Below, in pieces: positions 23,001 through 30,095 of a stretch of DNA of 48,410 nucleotides. Where the stretch lies: NCBI RefSeq assembly GCF_001513955.1, contig NZ_KQ948152.1, positions 480,041 through 528,450 of the forward strand, in the 5' to 3' direction. This DNA comes from Streptomyces pseudovenezuelae. Its GTDB lineage: Bacteria; Actinomycetota; Actinomycetes; Streptomycetales; Streptomycetaceae. A program made the translations under genes and the position numbers. The notes under the pieces are model-generated. The model had not been told where the DNA came from. It searched no databases and saw nothing but the letters and a program-made list of their open reading frames with translations. Positions within the stretch are counted from its first letter, which is position 1. Every line of letters starts with the position of its first letter.

Positions 23001-24741
23001 CGCCCGCCGCACCGCGCGTGCGCTGCGCGCCGAGCGCGCCGAGATCGCCGGCGCCCCCGACGACGTACCGGACAGCGACCCGGACGCCTCCAAGTCGTCG
23101 CTGCCCGCGCTCCGCGAGGCCTACCGGGCCGCCTCCCAGCTGTACGAGAAGGTGGGGGTCGGGGCCGACCTGCGGGCCGAGCAGGCTCGGGCGGAGAGCG
23201 ACGAGAGCGCGGCTCTCGCCGAACTGGACCGGCTGAGCAACAAGGTCCGCACCCGCGCGGGGCAGTTGCTCCAGTCGCCCGACGGCTCCGACGGGCCCTC
23301 CCGGCAGGCCGCCGCCGCCCGTGCGGAGGAACTGGTGCAGCTCCTGGAGACCCGGGTGTCGACCGCGAGCGAGCAGCTCGGGCGGTTGCGCGGTGAGGCC
23401 GAGCGGCACGCGCCCGAGGACGGCGAGGCGCACACCGGGTTGACGCCCGAGCTGGAGCCGCGCGACGCCGAGCACGCACAGGCCCTGCTGCGCACCGCCA
23501 CCGGCGAACTGGCCTCCCGCACCGAGGCGTTGGCGCAGGCCAGGGAGGCGCACGCGGAACTGCTCGGCGCCCACCGGGCCGCCGAGGACGCGGCGGGCGG
23601 CTTCGACGAGATCGCCGCGATGCTGCGCGACCTGCTGCGCGAGCACGCCATGGACGACGAGCAGGACGAGCAGGAAGCGTACCCCGGCAGCCCCGAGGAG
23701 GCGCGACAGGCCGCCGCCGAGGCCCGCCGGTCGCTGCGCGGCTGTGCCGCCGACCTCTCCGCCGCCGAGTCCGCCGTGCGCGAGGCCAGTGACGTACTCG
23801 TGCGGCACGCCAACTCCACGCGCTACGAGCAGGTCCGCACCCCCGCGCGGCAGCAGATCCGTGAGCTGCCCGCTTCCGCCCTGCCCGAGCACGCCCAGAA
23901 GTGGGCGGACGCCTTCGCCCCCCGACTGCGGGTGCTGACCGACGAGTTGGCGCAGCTGGAGCGGAACCGGGACTCGATCGTGGACCGGCTGCGGGGGCTC
24001 GTGGAGTCCGCTCTCGCCACGCTCAGGTCCGCCCAGCGGCTGTCCCGGCTGCCGGAAGGGCTCGGCGAGTGGTCCGGGCAGGAGTTCCTGCGGATCCGCT
24101 TCGACGAGCCCGACCAGGCGACGCTGACCGAGCGGCTCGGCGAGGTGATCGACGAGGCGACCAGGGCCGCGGTGAAGAAGAACTCCGACCTGCGGCGGGA
24201 CGGGATGTCCCTGCTGCTGAGGGGAGTCGGGGCGGCGCTCCAGCCCAGGGGAGTGGCCGTGGAGATCCTCAAGCCGGACGCCGTGCTGCGGGCCGAGCGG
24301 GTGCCCGTGGGACAGATGGGTGACGTGTTCTCCGGCGGTCAGCTGCTGACCGCGGCCATCGCGCTGTACTGCACGATGGCGGCCCTGCGGTCCAACGACC
24401 GGGGCCGGGACAAGCACCGGCACGCGGGGACGCTGTTCCTGGACAACCCCATCGGCCGCGCCAACGCCACGTATCTGCTGGAGCTCCAGCGGGCCGTGTC
24501 CGACGCGCTGGGTGTCCAGCTCCTCTACACCACAGGCCTGTTCGACACGACCGCACTCGCCGAGTTCCCCCTGGTCATCCGCCTGCGCAACGACGCGGAC
24601 CTCAGGGCCGGTCTGAAGTACATCAGCGTGGAGGAGCACCTCCGCCCCGGTCTGCCGCAGCAGCCGCAGGCGGGGGAGGCGGGGCACAGCGAGATCACGG
24701 CCACCCGGATGTTCAAGCGTCCGGCGCCCGTGACTCCGTAA
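20068..24741 (+). CDS. MukB/MksB/JetC-like giant SMC ATPase
   Basis: This 1557-residue protein has SMC architecture. The N-terminal head contains a P-loop at residues 64-70 (ENGGGKS). Long Ala/Glu/Arg coiled coil follows (about 300-600), then a globular hinge-like region (about 690-830, with SALGDGGLLPPGPDVLATVEFLGENG in separate parts), a second coil (about 830-1330) and the C-terminal head. That head has the signature FSGGQ at 1421-1425 and a Walker B strand TLFLDN, with Asp1459. The residue after Asp is Asn1460, where the family usually has catalytic Glu. Its length matches MukB more than shorter JetC proteins. It starts at ATG 20068, 37 bp after the E-like gene. It should form a DNA-loop-handling complex with the two upstream products. 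Confidence 0.82.
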   Translation: MYELSRVRLYSIGPAGARYADTVLDLRGVGAEVPDPAPTQAEFFEEEPVGPPRRPAPAGVLFLENGGGKSVLLKLIFSVMLPGHRNTLGGASSGVLRKFLLADDCGHVALEWQHTLTGECVVVGKVSEWRGRQVSNDPRKFAEAWYSFRPGPGLSLDNLPVAESTAVRPPAEGQSAAQGRRRTMKGFRDALTEAGKAYPHLEVHWEEIHDRWIEHLGDLGLDPELFRYQREMNADEGEAAGLFAVKKDSDFTDLLLRAVTDTRDTDGLADLVSGFGNKLGRRAELIAERDFTAGSVDLLGRIVEAAEARSRARDIHAGAERRTRTLARRLSARGVQERVRAADLAQRVTAAAYAVTHAEAGRERSALIAAELAYRHASLALAAAEKSAAAQKRELAEARTLHSAWQAAEAVLRHRAAADRVARVAVAIQEAERDAAPALAARAKAAVDLVRALHTAAEGAETLANEEEERSAALQDVSESAHRDSTSAATEAQRARSEIGHLRQRLSEVEQETAEAVRAGWLDDSAPDADPARAALAASDAEKTAVAAWDTAREAANRTAEHAREAAAAESRAELTAARAEDAATAAARSYEAERRLAEGLAGEERLAELLSLTGTSTALPGPRAGAEGARKGGAAGHEHADPHPGSTGATDAGLTPEDLDRFADELRELLDDSVSAAERQLFELRTAAADDSRILSALGDGGLLPPGPDVLATVEFLGENGIPALPGWRYLAQAVDPTDHARVLAARPELVDGVIITDPDTHARAREALNDAALLPRSAVAVGTAAALLAPTPATDSQGADVFLVPPNPAMHDEHAADEERQALRARAGERDEEIRSLAARLGKDRELAARLASWRTGCPAGRLVELAQAARDTRVFAEESEAELAEARTVRVEADEAAAEAAQTRDERQEAAQKARRAADALAGLAYRLRERAGWQAKLRELADEATESEARAQTCLERARAADEDRRGAQRAADDARRTARALRAERAEIAGAPDDVPDSDPDASKSSLPALREAYRAASQLYEKVGVGADLRAEQARAESDESAALAELDRLSNKVRTRAGQLLQSPDGSDGPSRQAAAARAEELVQLLETRVSTASEQLGRLRGEAERHAPEDGEAHTGLTPELEPRDAEHAQALLRTATGELASRTEALAQAREAHAELLGAHRAAEDAAGGFDEIAAMLRDLLREHAMDDEQDEQEAYPGSPEEARQAAAEARRSLRGCAADLSAAESAVREASDVLVRHANSTRYEQVRTPARQQIRELPASALPEHAQKWADAFAPRLRVLTDELAQLERNRDSIVDRLRGLVESALATLRSAQRLSRLPEGLGEWSGQEFLRIRFDEPDQATLTERLGEVIDEATRAAVKKNSDLRRDGMSLLLRGVGAALQPRGVAVEILKPDAVLRAERVPVGQMGDVFSGGQLLTAAIALYCTMAALRSNDRGRDKHRHAGTLFLDNPIGRANATYLLELQRAVSDALGVQLLYTTGLFDTTALAEFPLVIRLRNDADLRAGLKYISVEEHLRPGLPQQPQAGEAGHSEITATRMFKRPAPVTP

Positions 24742-24767
24742 GGGGCGCGGGGCCGCGTCCGAGCCCC
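24742..24767 (+). repeat. GGGGCGCGGGG-type element after the SMC operon
   Basis: Immediately after the TAA, GGGGCGCGGGGCCGCGTCC then GAGCCCC forms a GGGGC/GCCCC-closed hairpin of the same family as the elements at 4227, 4434 and 17360. Confidence 0.55.
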
Positions 24768-24778
24768 ACCATCACGGA

Positions 24779-24814
24779 GCCTTCGGCCCGGTCGCGCTCG
24801 CCGGTGCCGAAGGC
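24779..24814. terminator. Bidirectional terminator hairpin
   Basis: The arms GCCTTCGGC (24779-24787) and GCCGAAGGC (24806-24814) pair perfectly, with additional inner CCGG/CCGG pairing. It lies between the convergent SMC gene and the membrane protein gene. There is no U-tract, as is usual in this genus. Confidence 0.75.
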
Positions 24815-24848
24815 ACGAGTGATCAGGCCGTCAGGGCCGGGCCCTCAA

Positions 24849-24878
24849 GGGGTCAGGCCTTCTCGGGGTCAGGCCTTC
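24849..24878. repeat. 16-bp-period repeat over the stop of the membrane protein gene
   Basis: GGGGTCAGGCCTTC occurs at 24849-24862 and again at 24865-24878. The second copy includes most of the minus-strand stop codon (24879-24877). On the minus strand the unit reads TGACCCCGAGAAGGCC and reiterates TGA. Confidence 0.7.
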
Positions 24879-25416
24879 AGGGGTGGGACAGCTGCCCCGT
24901 GCCGCCGCCCTGACGCCGTATCCGCTCCTGGGCGCGCTCCGTGATCCGCGCCTGCCGCCGGGCCTTGCGCCGCTCACGCCGCAGCGCACGCGCGGTGCTG
25001 CTCGGGGTCGACACCACGCCGTGGCGCTGGTTCCACACCTGACGGGTCACCCAGACGTCCACGGCGGCCCAGGTGGCCACCACGGTGCTGACCACACTGC
25101 TCAGCACCATCGGGAACGCCAGCCAGGACCCGGCCAGGGTGCACAGGAAGGCCACCATCGCCTGCAGCAGGGTCACCGCGATGATGAGCACCGCCCGCAC
25201 CGCGGAGGTCCGCACCGGATCCGGCAGCCGACGCCTGCGCGCGGGCTCCTCGACCCACAATGGCCGGTACGCCTCCTCCCGGGCCGCGGCGCGCCTGCGG
25301 GGCCCGTCGGGCTCCGCCGATATGCCGGGAACCCGAGGCCCGGTGCGCCGGGGCGCCGCCGGACTCGCTGTACCCGCGCCGATTCCCGGCGCCTCCTGCC
25401 GTTCCGCCGTGCCCAT
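24877..25416 (-). CDS. Arg-rich protein with two membrane helices
   Basis: This protein of about 179 residues has a Pro/Arg-rich cytoplasmic N-terminus (RRTGPRVPG, RRRAAAREEAYRPLWVEEPARRRR). Two membrane spans follow (AVLIIAVTLLQAMVAFLCTL and FPMVLSSVVSTVVATWAAV), then VWNQRHGV and a very basic tail (RRERRKARRQARITERAQERIRRQ). ATG 25416 is chosen, with GGGAG about 11 bases upstream; an adjacent GTG at 25419 is equally possible. It is divergent from cvnA across 432 bp. I do not recognise a function. The basic tail could contact nucleic acid or anionic lipid. Confidence 0.75.
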   Translation of the reverse strand: MGTAERQEAPGIGAGTASPAAPRRTGPRVPGISAEPDGPRRRAAAREEAYRPLWVEEPARRRRLPDPVRTSAVRAVLIIAVTLLQAMVAFLCTLAGSWLAFPMVLSSVVSTVVATWAAVDVWVTRQVWNQRHGVVSTPSSTARALRRERRKARRQARITERAQERIRRQGGGTGQLSHP

Positions 25417-25848
25417 CACCGTGTCACTCCCCACCGCCGGCAGACCCTTCGTCCCGGTGTTCGTGAAACCGGGCCTCAAGGGTGGCTGCCCGGCTTGCGC
25501 TGCTTTACGCCGCCCAGTTGCAGATGCGGCTCCTGTGGCCGAATCCACCGCCATTTCCCGAAGAGAAGGACGAACAAAACCCCTTCAAGATTCCCCCGCG
25601 ACGTCAAAGAAACGAAAAAATCCAGCCAACCCCCCACCCTGGCCGATCGGTTCCGGTCCGATACGCCCCACCTGGGAGCAGGAGGCAATCTCCCGCAATG
25701 GGAGGACAAGCACCCATCTCTCGATACCGCGGCAGAAGTTCGGGTTCCGGACGCAACTTCGAGTTACGCGTGCGTCGGTAGTAGGCTCGCGCCGTTTGTT
25801 GACGTACATGTGTACCCCCGGCCGGCGGGGGTCGAGCTGGGGGAGGCC
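25417..25848. promoter_or_regulatory. 432-bp divergent regulatory region upstream of cvnA
   Basis: No convincing gene is seen. An unusually A-rich stretch lies at about 25590-25625. A -10-like TAGGCT is at 25782-25787 with a weak TTCGAG (25758-25763) 18 bp upstream. A perfect inverted repeat GTACA-TG-TGTAC occupies 25804-25815, 33 bases before the cvnA ATG. The last may be an operator or a processing hairpin. Confidence 0.45.
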
Positions 25849-28800
25849 ATGCGCTTTCGCGGGAAGTCCATCCGCCGGAAGATCGTGGCGCTGCTTCTCG
25901 TGCCGCTGGTGTCCCTGGTCGCGGTGTGGGGCTTCGCCACGGTGCTGACGGGACGTGAGGTCGCCCGGCTCTTCCAGGTGTCCACGGTCACGGAGAAGCT
26001 CGGTTATCCCATCGAGGACACCGTGCGCGTGCTCCAGCAGGAACGCCGCCAGACGCTCGTCTACCTGGCCGATCCGCGCGCGTCGGACGCCCTGTCCGCG
26101 CTGCGCGGCACGAGGAGCGCCTCGGACGACGCCATCGCCAAGTTCCGCCGGAACGCGCACGATCCCGACGTTCGCGACGGTCTGGATCAGGACGACGACG
26201 ACCGCCTCACCGCCGTCCTGGACGCGTTCGACGGCATCGACTCGCTGCGCCGCAGTGTCGAGGACGGCACCGTCACCAGGTTCCAGGCCCTCGACCAGTA
26301 CAACCGCCTCGTCGACCCCGCCTACGCCCTCCTGGCCACCCTCGACGGCATCGACAACGTGGAACTGGACAAGCAGTCCCGCGCGCTGGTCAACATCACC
26401 CGTGCCCGCGAACTGCTCTCCCGCGAGGACGCCCTCCTCGGTTCCGGTCTCGTGGTGGGCAAGCTCACCCGCGACGAGATCCGCGACGTCTCCGACCTCG
26501 TCTCCCAGCGGACCCTGATGTACGACGTCAGCCTGGGCGTCCTGCCGGCCTCCGAGCGCGAGCGCTACGAGCGTTTCTGGAAGAACGCCGGCACCGCTCC
26601 GCTGCGCTCCGCCGAGCAGTCCGTCTCCACCGCCGAGCCCGGCACGACCGGCGGCGTCAGCGCCAAGAGCTGGGACGCCGCGGCGGGCAGCGTGCTCGAC
26701 GAACTCGCCAAGCTCGACGACCAGGCGGGCGACCGCCTCCAGGACCGCGTCCGGCCCGACGCGATGGGCGTCATCATCAAGGCGGCCGCGGTCGGCGTCC
26801 TCGGTCTCATCGCCCTGCTCTTCTCGCTTGTGCTGTCCGTCCGCGTCGGCCGTGGCCTCATCCGCGACCTGCGGCAACTGCGTCTGGAGGCCCACGAGGC
26901 CTCCGGCGTGCGGCTGCCCAGCGTGATGCGCCGCCTGTCCGTGGGCGAACAGGTCGACATCGAGACCGAGGTCCCGCGCCTGGAGTACGACAAGAACGAG
27001 ATGGGCGAGGTCGGCCAGGCCCTCAACACCCTCCAGCGCGCCGCCGTCGAAGCCGCCGTGAAGCAGGCCGAGTTGCGCGCCGGGGTCTCCGAGGTCTTCG
27101 TCAACCTCGCCCGGCGCAGCCAGGTCCTGCTGCACAAGCAGCTCACCCTGCTCGACACGATGGAGCGCCGCACCGAGGACACCGACGAACTCGCCGACCT
27201 GTTCCGGCTCGACCACCTGACGACCCGTATGCGCCGGCACGCCGAGGGGCTGGTGATCCTCTCCGGCGCGGCCCCCTCCCGGCAGTGGCGCAAACCCGTC
27301 CAGCTCATGGACGTCGTCCGCGCCGCCGTCGCCGAGGTCGAGGACTACGAGCGCATCGAGGTGCGCCGGCTGCCCAGGGTGGCCGTGACCGGCCCGGCCG
27401 TCGCGGACCTCACCCACCTCGTGGCCGAACTCCTGGAGAACGCCACGGTGTTCTCCCCGCCGCACACCGCCGTCCAGGTCCTGGGCGAGCGCGTCGCCAA
27501 CGGCTTCACCCTGGAGATCCACGACCGCGGACTCGGCATGGCCGCCGACGCGCTGCTGGACGCCAACCTGCGGCTCGCCGAGACACCGGAGTTCGAGCTG
27601 TCCGACACCGACCGGCTGGGGCTGTTCGTGGTCAGCCGGCTCGCCCAGCGGCAGAACGTCAGGGTCTCGCTGCAGCCTTCGCCGTACGGCGGCACGACGG
27701 CGGTCGTCTTCATCCCCGACGCGCTGCTGACCGACGACGTCCCCGACACCAACGGCATCGGCTTCCGCCTCGACCGGCCCCGGCCGTCGAAGGAGGCCGA
27801 ACTGGAGCAGGCCCAGCGCGTCTCGCTCACCCGGGGACCGGCCCAGCTGTCGGGCATGCCGCCCGCGATCCTGGACGGGCCGGTCGAACTGGAGGCTCCC
27901 GTCGACCTGGACACCCTGAGCGACCTGCCGGGCGTCCTGGAATCCGAGGACAGCGAGCGCGGCGGACTGTTCCGGCCGCGCCGCTCCCTGGCCCAGGTCG
28001 ACGACGAACCCCCCGGAACCGACGGGGCGGACCTGGACGGAGGAGCGGACGCCCCGGTGTCCTTGTCCCGGCGCCGCGCTCCCAAGCTGGTCAGCTCCCA
28101 CGGCCGCCCGGTCACCGACGAGCGGCCGGGGCGCGAGGAGACGGACCAGCGGCCGGCGATCGGCCCGGGCGTCTCCCGGTCCCAGCCCACCCCCGCGCCG
28201 GGGTCCGCGCGCTCCGAACCCCCGACGCTGCCGAGCCGGCGCCGTGCCGCGGCCCTGCGCCGGAGCACCGGCGTGGCCGACCGCCACGACGGACTGACGG
28301 ACACACCGGGCCCCTCGGCATCCCCGAGCCGTGAACTCGGCGGAGGCCCCGCGGCCCCCGGCCTGCCCCGGCGCACCCGGCGTGCCGAGATCGCGTCGAG
28401 CGGCCCGGCCGCGGACGACCCGGCCGGCGGCGCCGACCATGGCCCGGACTCGGGTACGTCCGCTCTCGGCGCCGTGGGTCCCGTCTCGGAAGCCCTCGGC
28501 AGGGGTGGTGCGACCGACTCCGCGCCGGGCGGGGTCGTACGGCCCGGCTGGGGCGAGGGAGGTGCCTCCGGAGCGTCCGGCTCGGGCAGGCCGCCTCTCG
28601 GCGCCGCCCGCGGGCCCGTGGAGGCCGGCTCGGGCACCGCTCCGCTGCCCCGCCGGGTACGCCAGGCCAACCTGGCCCCGCAGCTCAAGCAGGCCCCGGA
28701 GCGCCGCCCCCAGAACCAGGCGGAGCCCGCGGAGCGCGACGCCGACGAGGTACGCAGCCGCATGGCCTCGCTCCAACGGGGCTGGCAGCGTGGCCGTGAG

Positions 28801-28872
28801 GAGAACGCCGAGGGCGACGACCCGTCCGGCGGCACAGCACCACAACGAACGACTAAGGGGGACGGTCGATGA
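25849..28872 (+). CDS. cvnA: Conservon sensor-kinase-like protein CvnA (nitrate/nitrite-sensor type)
   Basis: This 1007-residue membrane protein opens a conservon. TM1 is at about 10-35 and TM2 at about 303-330; between them is an extracytoplasmic all-helical domain of the NIT (nitrate/nitrite sensing) class. Next come a HAMP-like linker, a helical region with LFRLDHLTTRMRRHAEGL, and a GHKL ATPase domain with LVAELLENATVFSPP (about 521-535) and HDRGLGM. From about 640 onward the tail is Pro/Arg/Gly-rich and probably disordered. CvnA proteins anchor a membrane complex with CvnB, C and D, analogous to a G-protein-coupled sensor. It starts at ATG 25849 with GGGGGAGG four bases upstream. The stop overlaps cvnB (ATGA). 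Confidence 0.93.
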   Translation: MRFRGKSIRRKIVALLLVPLVSLVAVWGFATVLTGREVARLFQVSTVTEKLGYPIEDTVRVLQQERRQTLVYLADPRASDALSALRGTRSASDDAIAKFRRNAHDPDVRDGLDQDDDDRLTAVLDAFDGIDSLRRSVEDGTVTRFQALDQYNRLVDPAYALLATLDGIDNVELDKQSRALVNITRARELLSREDALLGSGLVVGKLTRDEIRDVSDLVSQRTLMYDVSLGVLPASERERYERFWKNAGTAPLRSAEQSVSTAEPGTTGGVSAKSWDAAAGSVLDELAKLDDQAGDRLQDRVRPDAMGVIIKAAAVGVLGLIALLFSLVLSVRVGRGLIRDLRQLRLEAHEASGVRLPSVMRRLSVGEQVDIETEVPRLEYDKNEMGEVGQALNTLQRAAVEAAVKQAELRAGVSEVFVNLARRSQVLLHKQLTLLDTMERRTEDTDELADLFRLDHLTTRMRRHAEGLVILSGAAPSRQWRKPVQLMDVVRAAVAEVEDYERIEVRRLPRVAVTGPAVADLTHLVAELLENATVFSPPHTAVQVLGERVANGFTLEIHDRGLGMAADALLDANLRLAETPEFELSDTDRLGLFVVSRLAQRQNVRVSLQPSPYGGTTAVVFIPDALLTDDVPDTNGIGFRLDRPRPSKEAELEQAQRVSLTRGPAQLSGMPPAILDGPVELEAPVDLDTLSDLPGVLESEDSERGGLFRPRRSLAQVDDEPPGTDGADLDGGADAPVSLSRRRAPKLVSSHGRPVTDERPGREETDQRPAIGPGVSRSQPTPAPGSARSEPPTLPSRRRAAALRRSTGVADRHDGLTDTPGPSASPSRELGGGPAAPGLPRRTRRAEIASSGPAADDPAGGADHGPDSGTSALGAVGPVSEALGRGGATDSAPGGVVRPGWGEGGASGASGSGRPPLGAARGPVEAGSGTAPLPRRVRQANLAPQLKQAPERRPQNQAEPAERDADEVRSRMASLQRGWQRGREENAEGDDPSGGTAPQRTTKGDGR

Positions 28873-29291
28873 CCGCACCGAAGGCGACCGACAAGTCCGG
28901 CGAGCTCAACTGGCTCCTCGACGACCTGGTGGAGCGCGTCGCGAGCATCCGCAAGGCCCTCGTGCTCTCCAGCGACGGCCTCCCGACCGGCGTGTCCATG
29001 GACCTCACGCGCGAGGACAGCGAGCACCTCGCCGCCGTGGCGTCCGGGTTCCACAGCCTGGCCAAGGGCGTGGGCCGGCACTTCGAGGCGGGCAGCGTCC
29101 GGCAGACGGTGGTGGAACTGGACGACGCCTTCCTGTTCGTGACGGCCGCGGGTGACGGCAGCTGCCTCGCCGTCCTCTCGGACGCCGACTCGGACGTGGG
29201 TCTCGTCGCGTACGAGATGACGCTCCTGGTCAAGCGGGTCGGTGTGCATCTCAGTGCCGCCCCGCGCACCGATCTGCCTCAGGGCGGGTAG
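28869..29291 (+). CDS. cvnB: Roadblock/LC7-domain protein CvnB
   Basis: This 140-residue Roadblock/LC7 protein, a MglB-like GTPase-activating fold, begins ELNWLLDDLVERVASIRKAL. SSDGLPTG and the DAFLFVTAAGDGSCLAVL strand pair follow. It starts at ATG 28869, overlapping the cvnA stop. In conservons it interacts with the CvnD GTPase and the CvnA sensor. Length and order are standard. Confidence 0.95.
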   Translation: MTAPKATDKSGELNWLLDDLVERVASIRKALVLSSDGLPTGVSMDLTREDSEHLAAVASGFHSLAKGVGRHFEAGSVRQTVVELDDAFLFVTAAGDGSCLAVLSDADSDVGLVAYEMTLLVKRVGVHLSAAPRTDLPQGG

Positions 29292-29300
29292 TGAGATGAC

Positions 29301-29696
29301 ATGAGCACAGACGGTCAGGGAAGAAGCCACTGGTTCGACGACGACGCCGGACCGGTGGTCCGTCCGTACGCCATGACGCGTGGTCGCACCACAAGTGCAG
29401 GCCAGCACCGCCTCGACCTGATCGCGGTCGTCGTGGCCGAATCCCACGCGGACGATCCGGAAGGGGACCACTCGCTGTCCCCGGAGCACGTGGACATCGT
29501 CGACCTCTGCCGGGACACCCCCCAGTCGGTCGCCGAGCTGTCCTCCGAACTCGACCTGCCCATCGGGGTCGTACGGGTCCTCATCGGAGACCTCGTCGCC
29601 TCGGAGTGGGTCCATGTGAACCGTCCGGTGCCGCCCGCGGAGCTGCCGGACGAGAGCATCCTGCGCGACGTGATCAACGGCCTCAGGGCCCTGTGA
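29301..29696 (+). CDS. cvnC: DUF742 protein CvnC
   Basis: This 131-residue DUF742 protein has the expected VVRPYAMTRGRT block, a winged-helix-like middle (EHVDIVDLCRDTPQSVAELSSELDLPIGVVRVLIGDL) and the end LRDVINGLRAL. It starts at ATG 29301, nine bases after cvnB. Its function within the conservon is not defined; the fold suggests a DNA- or protein-binding adaptor. Unusually, cvnD does not follow at once: a strong hairpin and a 399-bp gap come next. Confidence 0.94.
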   Translation: MSTDGQGRSHWFDDDAGPVVRPYAMTRGRTTSAGQHRLDLIAVVVAESHADDPEGDHSLSPEHVDIVDLCRDTPQSVAELSSELDLPIGVVRVLIGDLVASEWVHVNRPVPPAELPDESILRDVINGLRAL

Positions 29697-29732
29697 CCGG
29701 CCGGCCTCGGGGCGCGCATGCCCCGGCCGGTC
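29695..29732. terminator. Strong hairpin directly after cvnC
   Basis: Inner arms CGGGGC (29708-29713) and GCCCCG (29720-29725) and outer arms GACCGGC (29695-29701) and GCCGGTC (29726-29732) form a bulged stem starting inside the cvnC stop codon. It would terminate or attenuate transcription before cvnD. Confidence 0.6.
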
Positions 29733-30095
29733 CGCGGCCGGGACCGGCAGACCCTGCCGATATGATCTGACTGATCGTCGACGACCACCCGCGGACGGCA
29801 GACCACTGGCCCGCGGCCACGGTCGCGAGCAGTGCGATCGGAGAGACGGACGTGACGACAGGCCGGCAGTTCCGGGTCGACCGAAGCGGCAGCCGCAGCG
29901 AGCTCGTCCCGCTACGCCCTGCCGTCCGCCGTCGCCCTCGCATCGTGCCCCCGCCTCCACCGACGTCCCCGAAGTCCTGGAGCGGCAACTGCCCGTACGG
30001 CTCGACGCGTTCGCGACCCGGCCGCGTCGGCCCGGCGCGGAGGCCATGGCTCGTCGGCGCCCCAACACCCCCCCAGCAAGCAGGAGACGAGACCA
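29733..30095 (+). other. cvnC-cvnD spacer with possible decayed ORF
   Basis: A GTG at 29852, with GGAGAG 6-7 bases upstream, opens a frame starting VTTGRQFRVDRSGSRSELVPL. It turns into low-complexity Arg/Pro and runs into cvnD out of frame. A different frame reads PEVLERQLPVRLDAFAT (about 29965-30015) with normal third-position GC. It ends in a TGA that overlaps the cvnD ATG (ATGA at 30096-30099) but has no start of its own. Together they look like one small gene broken by a frameshift, or chance in high-GC DNA. I do not recognise the peptide. Confidence 0.35.

Noticed and set aside
20068..24741. Long minus-strand open frame (about 920 codons) opposite the SMC gene
   Set aside because: It is an antisense shadow typical of high-GC coding DNA; the plus strand has coherent SMC motifs.
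17522..24741. Complete four-gene Wadjet defence system
   Set aside because: No JetD-like toprim/nuclease gene is adjacent on either strand, so I call only the three SMC-complex genes.
25585..28878. Minus-strand frame of 1097 codons opposite cvnA
   Set aside because: The composition is antisense-like and no domain is seen; the cvnA frame carries NIT, HAMP and ATPase motifs.
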